NCBI RefSeq assembly: GCF_016623465.1
Contig: NZ_JAEDAJ010000006.1
Coordinates: 1 to 64,000, forward strand
DNA length: 64,000 nucleotides
Reading direction: 5' to 3'
Origin: Brachybacterium halotolerans
GTDB taxonomy: Bacteria; Actinomycetota; Actinomycetes; Actinomycetales; Dermabacteraceae
Position 1 is the stretch's first letter. Each line of letters opens with the position of its first letter. The notes beneath the pieces were generated by a model. It searched no databases. It was given only the letters and a program-made list of their open reading frames with translations, and had not been told where the DNA came from. The translations under genes were made by a program, and so were the position numbers. This document shows positions 19,216-27,371 of this stretch, one piece after another.

Positions 19216-20076
19216 TCAGGGGCGGCGCGAGAGGGGGTTGGTGAGCGCGTCGGCCAGCGTCAGCAGCGCGGCGCCGAGCTCGTCGACCACGGCGTCGCCG
19301 GCCTCGGAGGCGGCGAGCGCGACGCCCACGGCCATGCGCGGATCACCGGGCTGCCAGGGCTCGAGCGGGACGGCGACGCCGTGGATGCCGGGGAAGGACT
19401 CGCCGCGGTCGATCGCGAAACCGCGCTCGCGGCCCGCGCCGATCTTCGCGCGCACGGCCTCGGGGCTGGTCACCGACTCCTCGGTGGTGGGCGCGAAGTC
19501 GGCGGCAGCGAGCACCGTGTCCACCTCGGCGTCGTCCATGGCGAGCAGCATGGCGTTGCCGACCGCGCAGTGGATGAGCGGCAGTCGGGAGCCGAGCGGC
19601 GTGCCCAGGCGCTGGCGGCGCCCCTCGTGCCGGGCGAGGTAGAGGGCGTCGGGCGCGTCCAGCATCGCGATCTGGACGACGTGCCCACGCAGCACCGGAT
19701 CGCCCTCCACGGCGGCGAAGAACTCGCGGACCTGGTTGAACTGGGAGGCGAAGGCGCCGCCCAGCTCGGCGGTGCGGATGCCGAGCCGGTACCCGCTCTC
19801 GACCCGATCGATCATGCCCTCGTTCTCGAGCGCCTGGCAGATGTTGGACGCCGAGGACTTCGCCATGCCGACCTCGCGCGCGAGCTCGGAGAGCGTGAGC
19901 GGCCCGCGCGCCCGCTCCAGCGCCCCGAGGATCCGCAGGGAGCGGGTGACGGCGGGCGAGGGGTCGCGGGGCTCGCCCGATGCGCGCTCGGGCGCGGGCG
20001 CGGGCTCGGCCGACGCGCGCTCGGGCTCGGCCGACGGGCTCGCAGGACGGGTGGTCTTCGTGCTCTGGGGCGCCAC
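19216..20076 (-). CDS. IclR-family transcriptional regulator
   Basis: About 286 residues from GTG at 20076, which has AAGGGGAG just upstream. An alternative GTG at 20157 would add 27 residues. The first 45 residues are Ala/Pro/Glu rich and probably disordered. Winged HTH: RILGALERARGPLTLSELAR, then EVGMAKSSASNICQALEN. The IclR effector domain runs to the end, including GFAIDRGESFPGIHGVAVPL. Follows the 2-hydroxyacid dehydrogenase gene. It probably controls the two operator boxes at 19191 and 21286. Confidence 0.88.
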   Translation of the reverse strand: MAPQSTKTTRPASPSAEPERASAEPAPAPERASGEPRDPSPAVTRSLRILGALERARGPLTLSELAREVGMAKSSASNICQALENEGMIDRVESGYRLGIRTAELGGAFASQFNQVREFFAAVEGDPVLRGHVVQIAMLDAPDALYLARHEGRRQRLGTPLGSRLPLIHCAVGNAMLLAMDDAEVDTVLAAADFAPTTEESVTSPEAVRAKIGAGRERGFAIDRGESFPGIHGVAVPLEPWQPGDPRMAVGVALAASEAGDAVVDELGAALLTLADALTNPLSRRP

Positions 20077-20157
20077 GGCGCTCCCCTTCCCTGCGCGGTC
20101 GGCGCGGCGGGCGCCGCGCGGGGCGCGCGCCCCCGTCGGCCCGTCGCGCCGCCGCAC

Positions 20158-21240
20158 TCAGTAGAACTCGACGGTGTCCACGGCGTTGCGCAGCGGGCGT
20201 CCGTCGAGGTGGCGGGCGAGGTTGTCCACGAACAGCCGCACGATCCTCTCCTCCTCGCGGGTGTCGAGGGCGGCGGTGTGCGGGCTGACCAGGACATGGG
20301 GATGATCCCACAGAGGGCTCGCCGCGGGCAGCGGCTCGGTCGCGAAGACGTCGAGCGCGGCGAAGCCGATGCGGCCGTCCTCGAGGGCGCGCAGCAGGGC
20401 GGGCTCGTCGACGACGGTGCCGCGACCGACGTTCACGAGGATCGTCCCCGGGCGCGCCTTCGCGAGCACGTCCTCGCGCACGAGGCCCTCGGTCGCGTCG
20501 GTGCCGGGGAGGGTGAGCACGACGGCGTCGGCGCGGGCGACGGCGTCGGCGAGGTCGTCGATCGGCACGAGCTCGTCGACGCCCTTGACCGCCTGGCCGC
20601 TGCGGGTCGTGCCGAGCACGTGGGCGCCGAGCGCGCTGAAGCGCGCCGCGCAGGCCTTCCCGATGCCGCCGAGACCGACGACGAGCACGGTCATCTCGTC
20701 GAGGTGCCGCATCTCCCAGCGCTCGCTCCACTCATGCTCGCGCTGCTGGGCGAGCAGGCGCGGGAGGGACTTCGCGCCGGCGAGCACCCCGAGCACGGCG
20801 AACTCGGCGAGCGGCGCGCCGTGGACGCCGGCGGTGGTCGTGAAGGCGATGCGCTCGAGGTCCTCGGAGGCGAGTCCGGCGGCGCGCACCTGGGAGCCGC
20901 CGCCCGCGGCCATCGTCTGCACCCAGCGCAGACGCGGGTTCGCGCGGACGGTGCGTGCGAGGGCCGAGGGGTCGACGTCGGGCAGCGAGAAGAGCACGTC
21001 GGCGGAGTCAACCATCTGCTCGAAGGCGGCCTGCTGCGCGGGCGTGCGCACGCGCTCCGGGTCGCCCGACCAGTCGGCGGGTCCGCGACGCGGGCGGTAG
21101 AGCGCGTGGTCGCGGATCACCTCGGCGCGCGGCTCGCTGCGCTCGATGAGCGCGCAGAGGTCCTCGGGGAGGTCGACGGCGACCACGACGCGCGTGCGTC
21201 CTTCGGGCGTCTCGCGGTCGGCGGGAGGGGTCTGGCTCAT
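20158..21240 (-). CDS. D-isomer-specific 2-hydroxyacid dehydrogenase
   Basis: 360 residues. NAD(P)-binding Rossmann centre VGLGGIGKACAARFSALGA, then the catalytic residues of the family: Arg in NVGRGTVVDEPAL, Glu in DVFATEPLP and His in VSPHTAALD. This family interconverts 2-oxo and D-2-hydroxy acids. GAAGGAGCTCCC precedes the ATG. It is the first gene of a minus-strand unit with the IclR regulator and is divergent from the 3-hydroxyisobutyrate-type dehydrogenase. The exact substrate is unknown. Confidence 0.9.
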   Translation of the reverse strand: MSQTPPADRETPEGRTRVVVAVDLPEDLCALIERSEPRAEVIRDHALYRPRRGPADWSGDPERVRTPAQQAAFEQMVDSADVLFSLPDVDPSALARTVRANPRLRWVQTMAAGGGSQVRAAGLASEDLERIAFTTTAGVHGAPLAEFAVLGVLAGAKSLPRLLAQQREHEWSERWEMRHLDEMTVLVVGLGGIGKACAARFSALGAHVLGTTRSGQAVKGVDELVPIDDLADAVARADAVVLTLPGTDATEGLVREDVLAKARPGTILVNVGRGTVVDEPALLRALEDGRIGFAALDVFATEPLPAASPLWDHPHVLVSPHTAALDTREEERIVRLFVDNLARHLDGRPLRNAVDTVEFY

Positions 21241-21285
21241 GGGAGCTCCTTCGCTCGGATGGGAGGCAGGACCACCCTAACTCGT

Positions 21286-21301
21286 GTTCAATATGTTGGA
21301 C
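21286..21301. promoter_or_regulatory. IclR-type operator box, copy 2
   Basis: GTTCAATATGTTGGAC, within the wider palindrome GTGTTCAATATGTTGGACAC (21284-21303), sits midway in the 99-base region between two divergent dehydrogenase genes. Shares GTTCAA-N4-TTG-N-AC with the box at 19191. Confidence 0.65.
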
Positions 21302-21339
21302 ACCGTTCCCTGTGTTGCGCGACAGGTTAGAGTCGGGCC

Positions 21340-22338
21340 ATGAGCACTGACGACGACGTCCGCCCCGATCCCGCTCGCCTCGTCGCGACCGCTCACGGCG
21401 CGGAGAACGCGAAACACTCGAAGGACGCGGAGGACTCGCCCACCGAGCCCTCGACGGCCCCCGGACCCGGCTCCCCGCGCGTGGGCGTGCTCGGACTGGG
21501 ATCCATGGGACTGCCGATGGCCGAGCACCTGCTGCGCGCCCACGGCTCCCTCACCGTCCACTCCCGCACGCCGAAGCCGCAGCTCACCGCGCAGGGAGCA
21601 CGGTGGGCCCAGACCCCGCGCGAGCTCGCCGAGGCGGTCGACGCGATCCTCGTGATGCTCCCCGATCTGCCGGATCTCGAGCCGCTGCTGGGCGGAGAGG
21701 ACGGCCTGCTCGCCTCCGCCGGCGAGCTGCTGCTGATGATCGGCTCGACCTCCTCCTCCGTGCAGGTGCGAGAGCTCGGCGAGCGCCTGGCCGCGGAGAG
21801 CGGCGGCCGCGTGCGCGTGGTCGACTGCCCGGTCTCCGGGGGCGAGGACGGCGCGCAGGCGGGCACGCTCGCCATCATGCTGGGCGGCGCCGAGGACGAC
21901 GCCGCCGAGGCCGCCCGCCTGCTCGCGCCCTGCGGGAACCCGGTGCGCCTGGGACCGCTCGGGGCGGGCGAGGTCGCGAAGTCCTGCAACCAGATGATCG
22001 TCAGCGCCACCGCGCTCGCCCTCGGCGAGGTGACCGTGCTCGCCGAGCGCAGCGGCCTCGACCTGGGCACCCTCTTCGAGCTGCTGCAGGGCGGCTACGC
22101 GGGCTCGAACCTCATGGCCTCGCGCCGCGAGAAGTTCGTGACCGGGGACGACTCCCCCTCCGGCGTCGCGAAGTACATGGTCAAGGATCTGCGCTTCGCC
22201 GGCGAGATCGCCGAGGCGACGGGCACCCACGGCGCGCTCCTCCCCGCCCTGCGTGCGGCGTTCGACGAGCTCGTCGAGGCGGGCCTGGGCGACCGCGACC
22301 TCGCGGCCACACGGCGCTTCACCGAGCAGCGGGGCTGA
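21340..22338 (+). CDS. 3-hydroxyisobutyrate dehydrogenase-type oxidoreductase
   Basis: 332 residues. After a lead of about 48 polar residues comes VGVLGLGSMGLPMAEHLL (NAD-binding Gly motif), then CPVSGGEDGAQAGTLAIMLG for substrate contact, and GAGEVAKSCNQMIV with the catalytic lysine of the G-x-x-K-x-x-N motif. Enzymes of this class oxidise beta-hydroxyacids such as 3-hydroxyisobutyrate, tartronate semialdehyde or sulfolactaldehyde. It shares a divergent, IclR-box-bearing promoter region with the D-2-hydroxyacid dehydrogenase, so it belongs to the same small-acid pathway. The start at 21340 is close to a TAGAGT -10-like hexamer at 21328, so the transcript may be leaderless. Confidence 0.9.
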   Translation: MSTDDDVRPDPARLVATAHGAENAKHSKDAEDSPTEPSTAPGPGSPRVGVLGLGSMGLPMAEHLLRAHGSLTVHSRTPKPQLTAQGARWAQTPRELAEAVDAILVMLPDLPDLEPLLGGEDGLLASAGELLLMIGSTSSSVQVRELGERLAAESGGRVRVVDCPVSGGEDGAQAGTLAIMLGGAEDDAAEAARLLAPCGNPVRLGPLGAGEVAKSCNQMIVSATALALGEVTVLAERSGLDLGTLFELLQGGYAGSNLMASRREKFVTGDDSPSGVAKYMVKDLRFAGEIAEATGTHGALLPALRAAFDELVEAGLGDRDLAATRRFTEQRG

Positions 22339-22362
22339 ACGCGCCGTTGCGCTCCTCGCTCC

Positions 22363-23054
22363 TCACGCGTCGGCCCCACCCTCCCCGTCGATCTTCTCGA
22401 GCAGCAGCCGCGCCTGCCTGCGGGACTCGTCCTGCTCCGCGTCCAGGTACGGGCGGACCGGGTCCGCGATGTCGGCCGGCAGCACATCCGGAGGGAGCCT
22501 GCGCAGGCGCCGCATGATGTGCGCCGCGACGGCGGGTCCTCGAGCTCGCGGAGGGCGAGGTCCAAAAGCTCCAGATGACGGCACGAGACCTTCCGGGCGA
22601 TCAGCCATTCGAGGATCGGCGCCCGCCCCTCCCCCAGCTCGCGGTCACCGGCCAGGCGTGCCATCTCGACCCGATCGTCCGGGTCCGCCGGGGACGAGTG
22701 GCACGACGCCAGGACCGTGGAGCCCTGCAGGTCGACCTGGTGGGCGGGCGGATGGGAGTCCAGGTAGCGCACGGCCAGTCCGAACGTCTCCTCGTGCGGC
22801 GCGTCCGGGGTGACCAGCGAACGTGCGACCGCGTCCAGCAGCTGGGCCCGGTCGCGCGGCTGTGCGAGCCGGGTCTTCGCGTCGACGTTCTCGTACCAGT
22901 CCAGCAGCGTGGGGATCAGCTCAGGATAGCGCACGCTCTCGTTCGATGTCTGCGAGATCGTGAGGACCGGGGCGCCGCTCCGACGCGCGGCCCGGCGGAG
23001 ATCCCTGTTGAGAGCGGCGAACGCTCGATCGCGCGCGGATCCGCCGAAGGGCAC
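22363..23054 (-). pseudogene. Frameshifted gene of unknown function
   Basis: The reading frame from GTG 23054 (GGGGAGG seven bases upstream) runs with good coding character to about 22536 (ending LELLDLALRELEDP), then coding continues in another frame (AHIMRRLRRLPPDVLPADIA) to the stop at 22363. Adding one C to the CCC run near 22534-22536 would join both parts into a single protein of about 230 residues. So either a true one-base deletion or a sequencing error in a homopolymer. The joined product looks all-helical, without signal peptide or known motif. Follows the membrane protein at 23097. Confidence 0.65.
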
Positions 23055-23096
23055 CGCATGACCTCCCCGTCGTCGAGGCGCTCCGGACGGCGCCGG

Positions 23097-23624
23097 TCAC
23101 GATGGTGGCACATCGCGCGCACCATCGGGCGCCCCGTTCTCCTCGAGCACCGTCCATGGACGGGTCCCCACCTCGGACCTCTCCCAGACCGGCAGCAGCT
23201 GCTCCTTCTCCCAGCGTCGCTCGATCGCGCGCAGGTCTCGCAGCCACGCCGGATAGATCCACGGGCGGAGCAGATTCGTGCGACCGGGCATCGACACCCG
23301 GGGGATTCCCGATCCGATCATGAGCACTGCGATGACGGCCAGGGCGAGCAGACCGCCCCCGAGCGCGACCACGGCAGAGAGGTTCTGCGAACCGACGCCG
23401 AGAGCCTGAATCAGTCCGGAGAGCCCCGCGATCAGCAGCCAGATCCCGAGGACCGGCCACCACACGAGGAAGAACAGCTCCGCATCGACCGTCGGCCGGG
23501 GGTCCCATGCGGTCCACCTGCGCACCCAGAACCGCGAGCGGGGTGTGCGCCCGCGACGCATCCAGATGCACGTCCCGACGAGCGCGGCTCCCACGAGCGC
23601 GGCGAAGGTGCTGAGGTCCGGCAT
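23097..23624 (-). CDS. Membrane protein of unknown function
   Basis: 175 residues with three hydrophobic helices (LSTFAALVGAALVGTCIWM, LFFLVWWPVLGIWLLIAGLS, VVALGGGLLALAVIAVLMIG) and a C-terminal cytoplasmic region with many Trp and charged residues (RPWIYPAWLRDLRAIERRW). No family recognised. Stops 42 bases before the start of the frameshifted gene, so the two probably form a pair. ATG at 23624 taken; an in-frame GTG two codons upstream is also possible. Confidence 0.65.
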   Translation of the reverse strand: MPDLSTFAALVGAALVGTCIWMRRGRTPRSRFWVRRWTAWDPRPTVDAELFFLVWWPVLGIWLLIAGLSGLIQALGVGSQNLSAVVALGGGLLALAVIAVLMIGSGIPRVSMPGRTNLLRPWIYPAWLRDLRAIERRWEKEQLLPVWERSEVGTRPWTVLEENGAPDGARDVPPS

Positions 23625-23694
23625 GCACACACGGTGGCACGGCGGCCACGCACCGACGCCCGGGCCGCGCACCGATGCCGGTCCCCGCACGCAC

Positions 23695-23730
23695 GGACGG
23701 GCGGGCCTCCCTCAGGAGACCCGCCCGTCC
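23695..23730 (-). terminator. Terminator after nrdE
   Basis: GGACGGGCGGG (23695-23705) pairs exactly with CCCGCCCGTCC (23720-23730). It lies 58 bases beyond the nrdE stop at 23788. Confidence 0.7.
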
Positions 23731-23787
23731 TGGCCCGTCGGCCGTCCGGAGACGGCGCCTGGGGCTCCGATCAGAGCTCGCGGAGCG

Positions 23788-25920
23788 TCACAGCATGCAG
23801 CTGACGCAGCCCTCGACCTCGGTGCCCTCGATCGCCATCTGCCGCAGGCGGATGTAGTAGAGGGTCTTGATGCCCTTGCGCCATGCGTAGATCTGCGCCT
23901 TGTTGACGTCGCGCGTGGTGGCGGTGTCGGGGAAGAAGAGCGTGAGGCTCAGGCCCTGGTCCACGTGCTTGGTGGCCTCGGCGTAGGTGTCCACGATCTT
24001 CTCGTAGCCGATCTCGTACGCGTCCTGGTAGTACTCCAGGTTGTCGTTCGTCATGAACGGCGCCGGGTAGTAGACGCGGCCGATCTTCCCCTCCTTGCGG
24101 ATCTCGATCTTGGAGACGATCGGGTGGATCGACGAGGTCGAGTGGTTGATGTAGGAGATCGACCCGGTCGGCGGGACCGCCTGCAGGTACGCGTTGTACA
24201 TGCCGTGGGCCTTCACGTCCTCGCGCAGCTGCTTCCAGTCGTCCTGGCTGGGCAGGTGCACGTTCGAGTTCGCGAACAGCTCGCGGACCTTCGCGGTGCG
24301 CGGCTCCCACACCTCATCGGTGTACTTGTCGAAGTACTCTCCGGTCCCGTACTTCGAGTTCTCGAAGTCGTAGAACGTCTCGCCGAGCTCCTTGGCGAGC
24401 CCCATGGAGGCCTTGATGGCCTGGTAGGTGACCGCGTAGAAGTACATGTTCGTGAAGTCCAGGCCCTCGTCGGACCCGTAGTAGATGCCCTCGCGCGCCA
24501 GGTAGCCGTGGAGATTCATCTGCCCCAGGCCGATCGCGTGGGACTTGCGGTTGCCCTCCGCGATCGTGGGCACGGACTCGATGTCCGAGGTGTCCGAGAC
24601 CGCCGTCAGCGCGCGGATCGCGGTGCTGATCGTGCGCTCGAAGTCCGGGGAGTCCATCGCCTTGGCGATGTTCAGCGACCCCAGGTTGCAGGAGATGTCG
24701 CGACCCATCTCGTCGTAGGTAAGGTCGTTGTTCATGTGCGACGGGGTCGCGACCTGCAGGATCTCCGAGCACAGGTTCGAGTGGGTGACCTTGCCGGCGA
24801 TCGGGTTCGCCCTGTTCACCGTGTCCTCGAACATGATGTACGGGTAGCCGGACTCGAACTGGATCTCCGCGAGGGTCTGGAAGAAGTCGCGGGCCTTGAT
24901 CTTCTTCTTCGCGATCCGCGGGTTGTCGACCATGTCGCGGTAGTTCTCGGAGATCGACACATCCGCGTACGGCTTGCCGTACTCGCGCTCCACGTCGTAC
25001 GGGGAGAACAGGTACATCGGCTCGTTGTTCTTCGCGAGCTCGAAGGTGATGTCGGGGATCACGACACCCAGCGAGAGGGTCTTGATGCGGATCTTCTCGT
25101 CCGCGTTCTCGCGCTTGGTGTCCAGGAACCGCATGATGTCCGGGTGGTGCGCGTGGAGGTACACCGCGCCCGCGCCCTGACGCGCACCGAGCTGGTTCGC
25201 GTAGGAGAAGGAGTCCTCGAGCAGCTTCATCACGGGGATGACGCCGCTGGACTGGTTCTCGATGTGCTTGATCGGCGCACCGTACTCGCGCAGGTTCGAC
25301 AGCAGCAGGGCGACGCCGCCGCCGCGCTTGGACAGCTGCAGCGCGGAGTTGATGCCGCGGCCGATGGACTCCATGTTGTCCTCCATGCGCAGCAGGAAGC
25401 ACGAGACGAGCTCGCCGCGCTGGGCCTTCCCGGCGTTGAGGAACGTGGGGGTCGCGGGCTGGAAGCGGCCGTCGAGCACCTCGTCGACGATCCGACGGGC
25501 CAGCTCCTCGTCACCGCGGGCGAGGGTCAGGGCCACCATGACCACGCGGTCCTCGAAGCGCTCGAGGTACCGCTTGCCGTCGAAGGTCTTCAGCGTGTAC
25601 GAGGTGTAGTACTTGAAGGCGCCCAGGAACGTCGGGAAGCGGAACTTCTTCGCGAAGGCCTGCTCCGACAGCTCCTCGACGAAATCGAAGGAGTACTGGT
25701 CCAGCACCTCGGCCTCGTAGTACTCGTTCTCGACGAGGTAGTCGATCTTCTCCCGCAGGGAGTGGAAGAACACCGTGTTGGGGTTCACGTGCTGCAGGAA
25801 GTACTCACGGGCGGCGAGACGATCCTTGTCGAACTGGATCTTCCCGTCAGCCCCGTAGAGGTTCAGCATCGCGTTCAGCGCGTGATAGTCGAGGGACTTG
25901 TGATGCTCCACCGAAGGCAT
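23788..25920 (-). CDS. nrdE: Class Ib ribonucleotide reductase, alpha subunit
   Basis: 710 residues, large catalytic subunit that reduces ribonucleoside diphosphates. Marks: the first active-site Cys in [40 protein letters not shown] with the thiyl-radical Cys, [18 protein letters not shown], and the redox tail EGCVSCML, which is recharged by NrdH. ATG at 25920 taken; earlier in-frame TTG codons overlapping nrdI are possible. It begins within a few bases of the nrdI stop (25926), so nrdHIE is one unit. nrdF lies about 11 kb away. Confidence 0.96.
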   Translation of the reverse strand: MPSVEHHKSLDYHALNAMLNLYGADGKIQFDKDRLAAREYFLQHVNPNTVFFHSLREKIDYLVENEYYEAEVLDQYSFDFVEELSEQAFAKKFRFPTFLGAFKYYTSYTLKTFDGKRYLERFEDRVVMVALTLARGDEELARRIVDEVLDGRFQPATPTFLNAGKAQRGELVSCFLLRMEDNMESIGRGINSALQLSKRGGGVALLLSNLREYGAPIKHIENQSSGVIPVMKLLEDSFSYANQLGARQGAGAVYLHAHHPDIMRFLDTKRENADEKIRIKTLSLGVVIPDITFELAKNNEPMYLFSPYDVEREYGKPYADVSISENYRDMVDNPRIAKKKIKARDFFQTLAEIQFESGYPYIMFEDTVNRANPIAGKVTHSNLCSEILQVATPSHMNNDLTYDEMGRDISCNLGSLNIAKAMDSPDFERTISTAIRALTAVSDTSDIESVPTIAEGNRKSHAIGLGQMNLHGYLAREGIYYGSDEGLDFTNMYFYAVTYQAIKASMGLAKELGETFYDFENSKYGTGEYFDKYTDEVWEPRTAKVRELFANSNVHLPSQDDWKQLREDVKAHGMYNAYLQAVPPTGSISYINHSTSSIHPIVSKIEIRKEGKIGRVYYPAPFMTNDNLEYYQDAYEIGYEKIVDTYAEATKHVDQGLSLTLFFPDTATTRDVNKAQIYAWRKGIKTLYYIRLRQMAIEGTEVEGCVSCML

Positions 25921-25925
25921 CTCGG

Positions 25926-26324
25926 TCAGTGTCGCCAAAACTCTTCCAATCCGTCGTGGACCTGCTGCACGTCTCGCGGCGTGCCCAACAGCTCGAACCT
26001 GTACATGTGCGGGACCCGGCACTTCGCCGAGATGATCTCGCCGGCCAGGCCGTAGGCCTCGCCGAAATTCGTGTTCCCCGCGGTGATGACTCCCCGGATC
26101 AGATCCCGGTTGCGTTCGTCGTTGAGGAACTTGATGACCTGCTTCGGGACTGCTCCGCGTCCGTTGCCGCCGCCATAGGTCGGCACCATCAGCACGTACT
26201 CCTCGTCCATGACGAGCGGATCCTCCGTGCGATGGAGTGGGATCCTGCTGGCCGGCATGTCCAGCTTCTGCACGAAGCGATGGGTGTTGCCGGACACGGA
26301 GGAGAAGTAGACGAGGGTTCCCAT
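25926..26324 (-). CDS. nrdI: NrdI flavodoxin-like protein
   Basis: 132 residues. Family marks: [18 protein letters not shown] at the N terminus (FMN phosphate loop) and [33 protein letters not shown]. NrdI supplies oxidant for assembling the manganese-tyrosyl radical cofactor of NrdF. ATG at 26324 with GGAGGTGA eight bases upstream; a GTG three codons before it lies inside that site and is unlikely. Second gene of nrdHIE. Confidence 0.94.
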   Translation of the reverse strand: MGTLVYFSSVSGNTHRFVQKLDMPASRIPLHRTEDPLVMDEEYVLMVPTYGGGNGRGAVPKQVIKFLNDERNRDLIRGVITAGNTNFGEAYGLAGEIISAKCRVPHMYRFELLGTPRDVQQVHDGLEEFWRH

Positions 26325-26353
26325 CCTCCTCACCTCCGCATGATCGGGAGCGC

Positions 26354-26611
26354 TCAGATGGCTGCGGCGCGGGCGCCCTCGGCGCCGGCGGCCGCAACGG
26401 CCTTGATCTTGTCGGGGCGGAAGCCCGACCAGTGGTCCTCACCGGCGACCACGACGGGCGCCTGCACGTAGCCCATCGACTTCACGTGGGCGAGCGCCTC
26501 GGCGTCCTCGGTGATGTCGACGACGTCGTAGTCGACGCCCGACTTGGTGAGGGCGCGCTTGGTCGCGTCGCACTGGACGCACATGGGCTTCGAGTACACG
26601 GTGATGGCCAT
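26354..26611 (-). CDS. nrdH: NrdH glutaredoxin-like electron donor
   Basis: 85 residues. Redox motif CVQC near residue 11 ([16 protein letters not shown]) and the C-terminal WSGFRPDKI, typical of NrdH, which donates electrons to NrdE and is itself reduced by thioredoxin reductase. ATG at 26611 follows GAAAGG. First gene of the nrdHIE operon; the NrdR-like boxes lie about 170-220 bases upstream. Confidence 0.95.
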   Translation of the reverse strand: MAITVYSKPMCVQCDATKRALTKSGVDYDVVDITEDAEALAHVKSMGYVQAPVVVAGEDHWSGFRPDKIKAVAAAGAEGARAAAI

Positions 26612-26780
26612 CGGGCGATGCCTTTCTCGGTGGGGATCGTGTCGCCGGGGCCCGAGCTGCGGGATCCGGTGTGCGAAGGAGGGTGTGTGGGGCGGGGATC
26701 GAAGGGTGTTCGACGAGGTCGTCGAGGGGTTCTCGCGGCCTGCCGAGCGGTGCCCTGCGGGATCCGCGCCGACCTCTCCA

Positions 26781-26796
26781 ACACTACACCTAGTGG
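26781..26796. promoter_or_regulatory. NrdR-box-like site 1
   Basis: ACACTACACCTAGTGG matches 12 of 16 positions of the NrdR consensus ACACWATATATWGTGT, including the ACAC and TAGTG arms. NrdR is the ATP/dATP-sensing repressor of ribonucleotide reductase genes. Confidence 0.65.
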
Positions 26797-26812
26797 TGCC
26801 CCGACGTCTGCA

Positions 26813-26828
26813 CCACAAGATGTACTGA
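26813..26828. promoter_or_regulatory. NrdR-box-like site 2
   Basis: CCACAAGATGTACTGA matches 11 of 16 consensus positions. Its centre is 32 bases from that of site 1, about three helical turns, as is usual for paired NrdR boxes. Confidence 0.55.
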
Positions 26829-26840
26829 ACTACAAGACTG

Positions 26841-26849
26841 TTATCCACA
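26841..26849. promoter_or_regulatory. Perfect DnaA box and cluster in nrdH upstream region
   Basis: TTATCCACA, the consensus DnaA box, 12 bases from NrdR-like site 2. Weaker relatives lie beyond it: TGTGGACAG at 26920, TGTGGACGG at 26867 and TCATCCACA at 27084. Confidence 0.55.
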
Positions 26850-27371
26850 ATCCGATGGTGACGGACTGTGGACGGACGTGGGTCAGCTGGGGACGAACGC
26901 GCATCGTCTGCGCGGATGCTGTGGACAGCGCTGTGGAACGCCCCGATACGCCCCGTCGGACGGTGGATGACGACTCCCCCGGGGACCCGGCGAACAGTGG
27001 TGCGCGCCCCGAAAATCCGTGTCGGATCGGCGTGTCGTCGGCGTGTCGTGCAGCGCCGGGGCGAGGGCTCCCACGAGAGCTCGTCATCCACAGTCGGACG
27101 CCCGCTCGGCGTGTCGTCAGAACGTCGCCGGCCGAGCACTCCGGCCCCGCGCGACCGAGCGCTCACGGGACGGATCGACGCCCGGTCCCGCCGAGGGTCG
27201 ATGAGCACTCCGGGGCATGGTCCGGGCGGTCCCCGGACCGACAGCGAGCGGTGCCGGACGACGTGCGGCCCTGTTGGGTGCGCGCGCACGGCTCTGGGAG
27301 GCGCGGCTCGACGTGAGGGTGCGGCTCGACCCCGGAACACGCGCACTTCGTTCAGGTGCGCGGAGCGCCGT
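26850..27371. other. Non-coding stretch upstream of nrdH
   Basis: About 520 bases between the nrdH control sites and the next gene. I see no gene with a ribosome site or protein-like composition on either strand; the open frames here read as shadows. It holds the degenerate DnaA-like boxes listed above and nothing else that I can support. Confidence 0.5.

Noticed and set aside
26612-26780. Cobalamin riboswitch in the nrdHIE leader
   Set aside because: No B12-box-like or stem pattern could be read in the leader.
26830-27366. Possible small genes upstream of nrdH
   Set aside because: Frames here lack ribosome sites and have shadow composition; region treated as non-coding.
26612-27371. Chromosomal origin of replication
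   Set aside because: Only one perfect DnaA box and no dnaA, dnaN or AT-rich unwinding stretch nearby.
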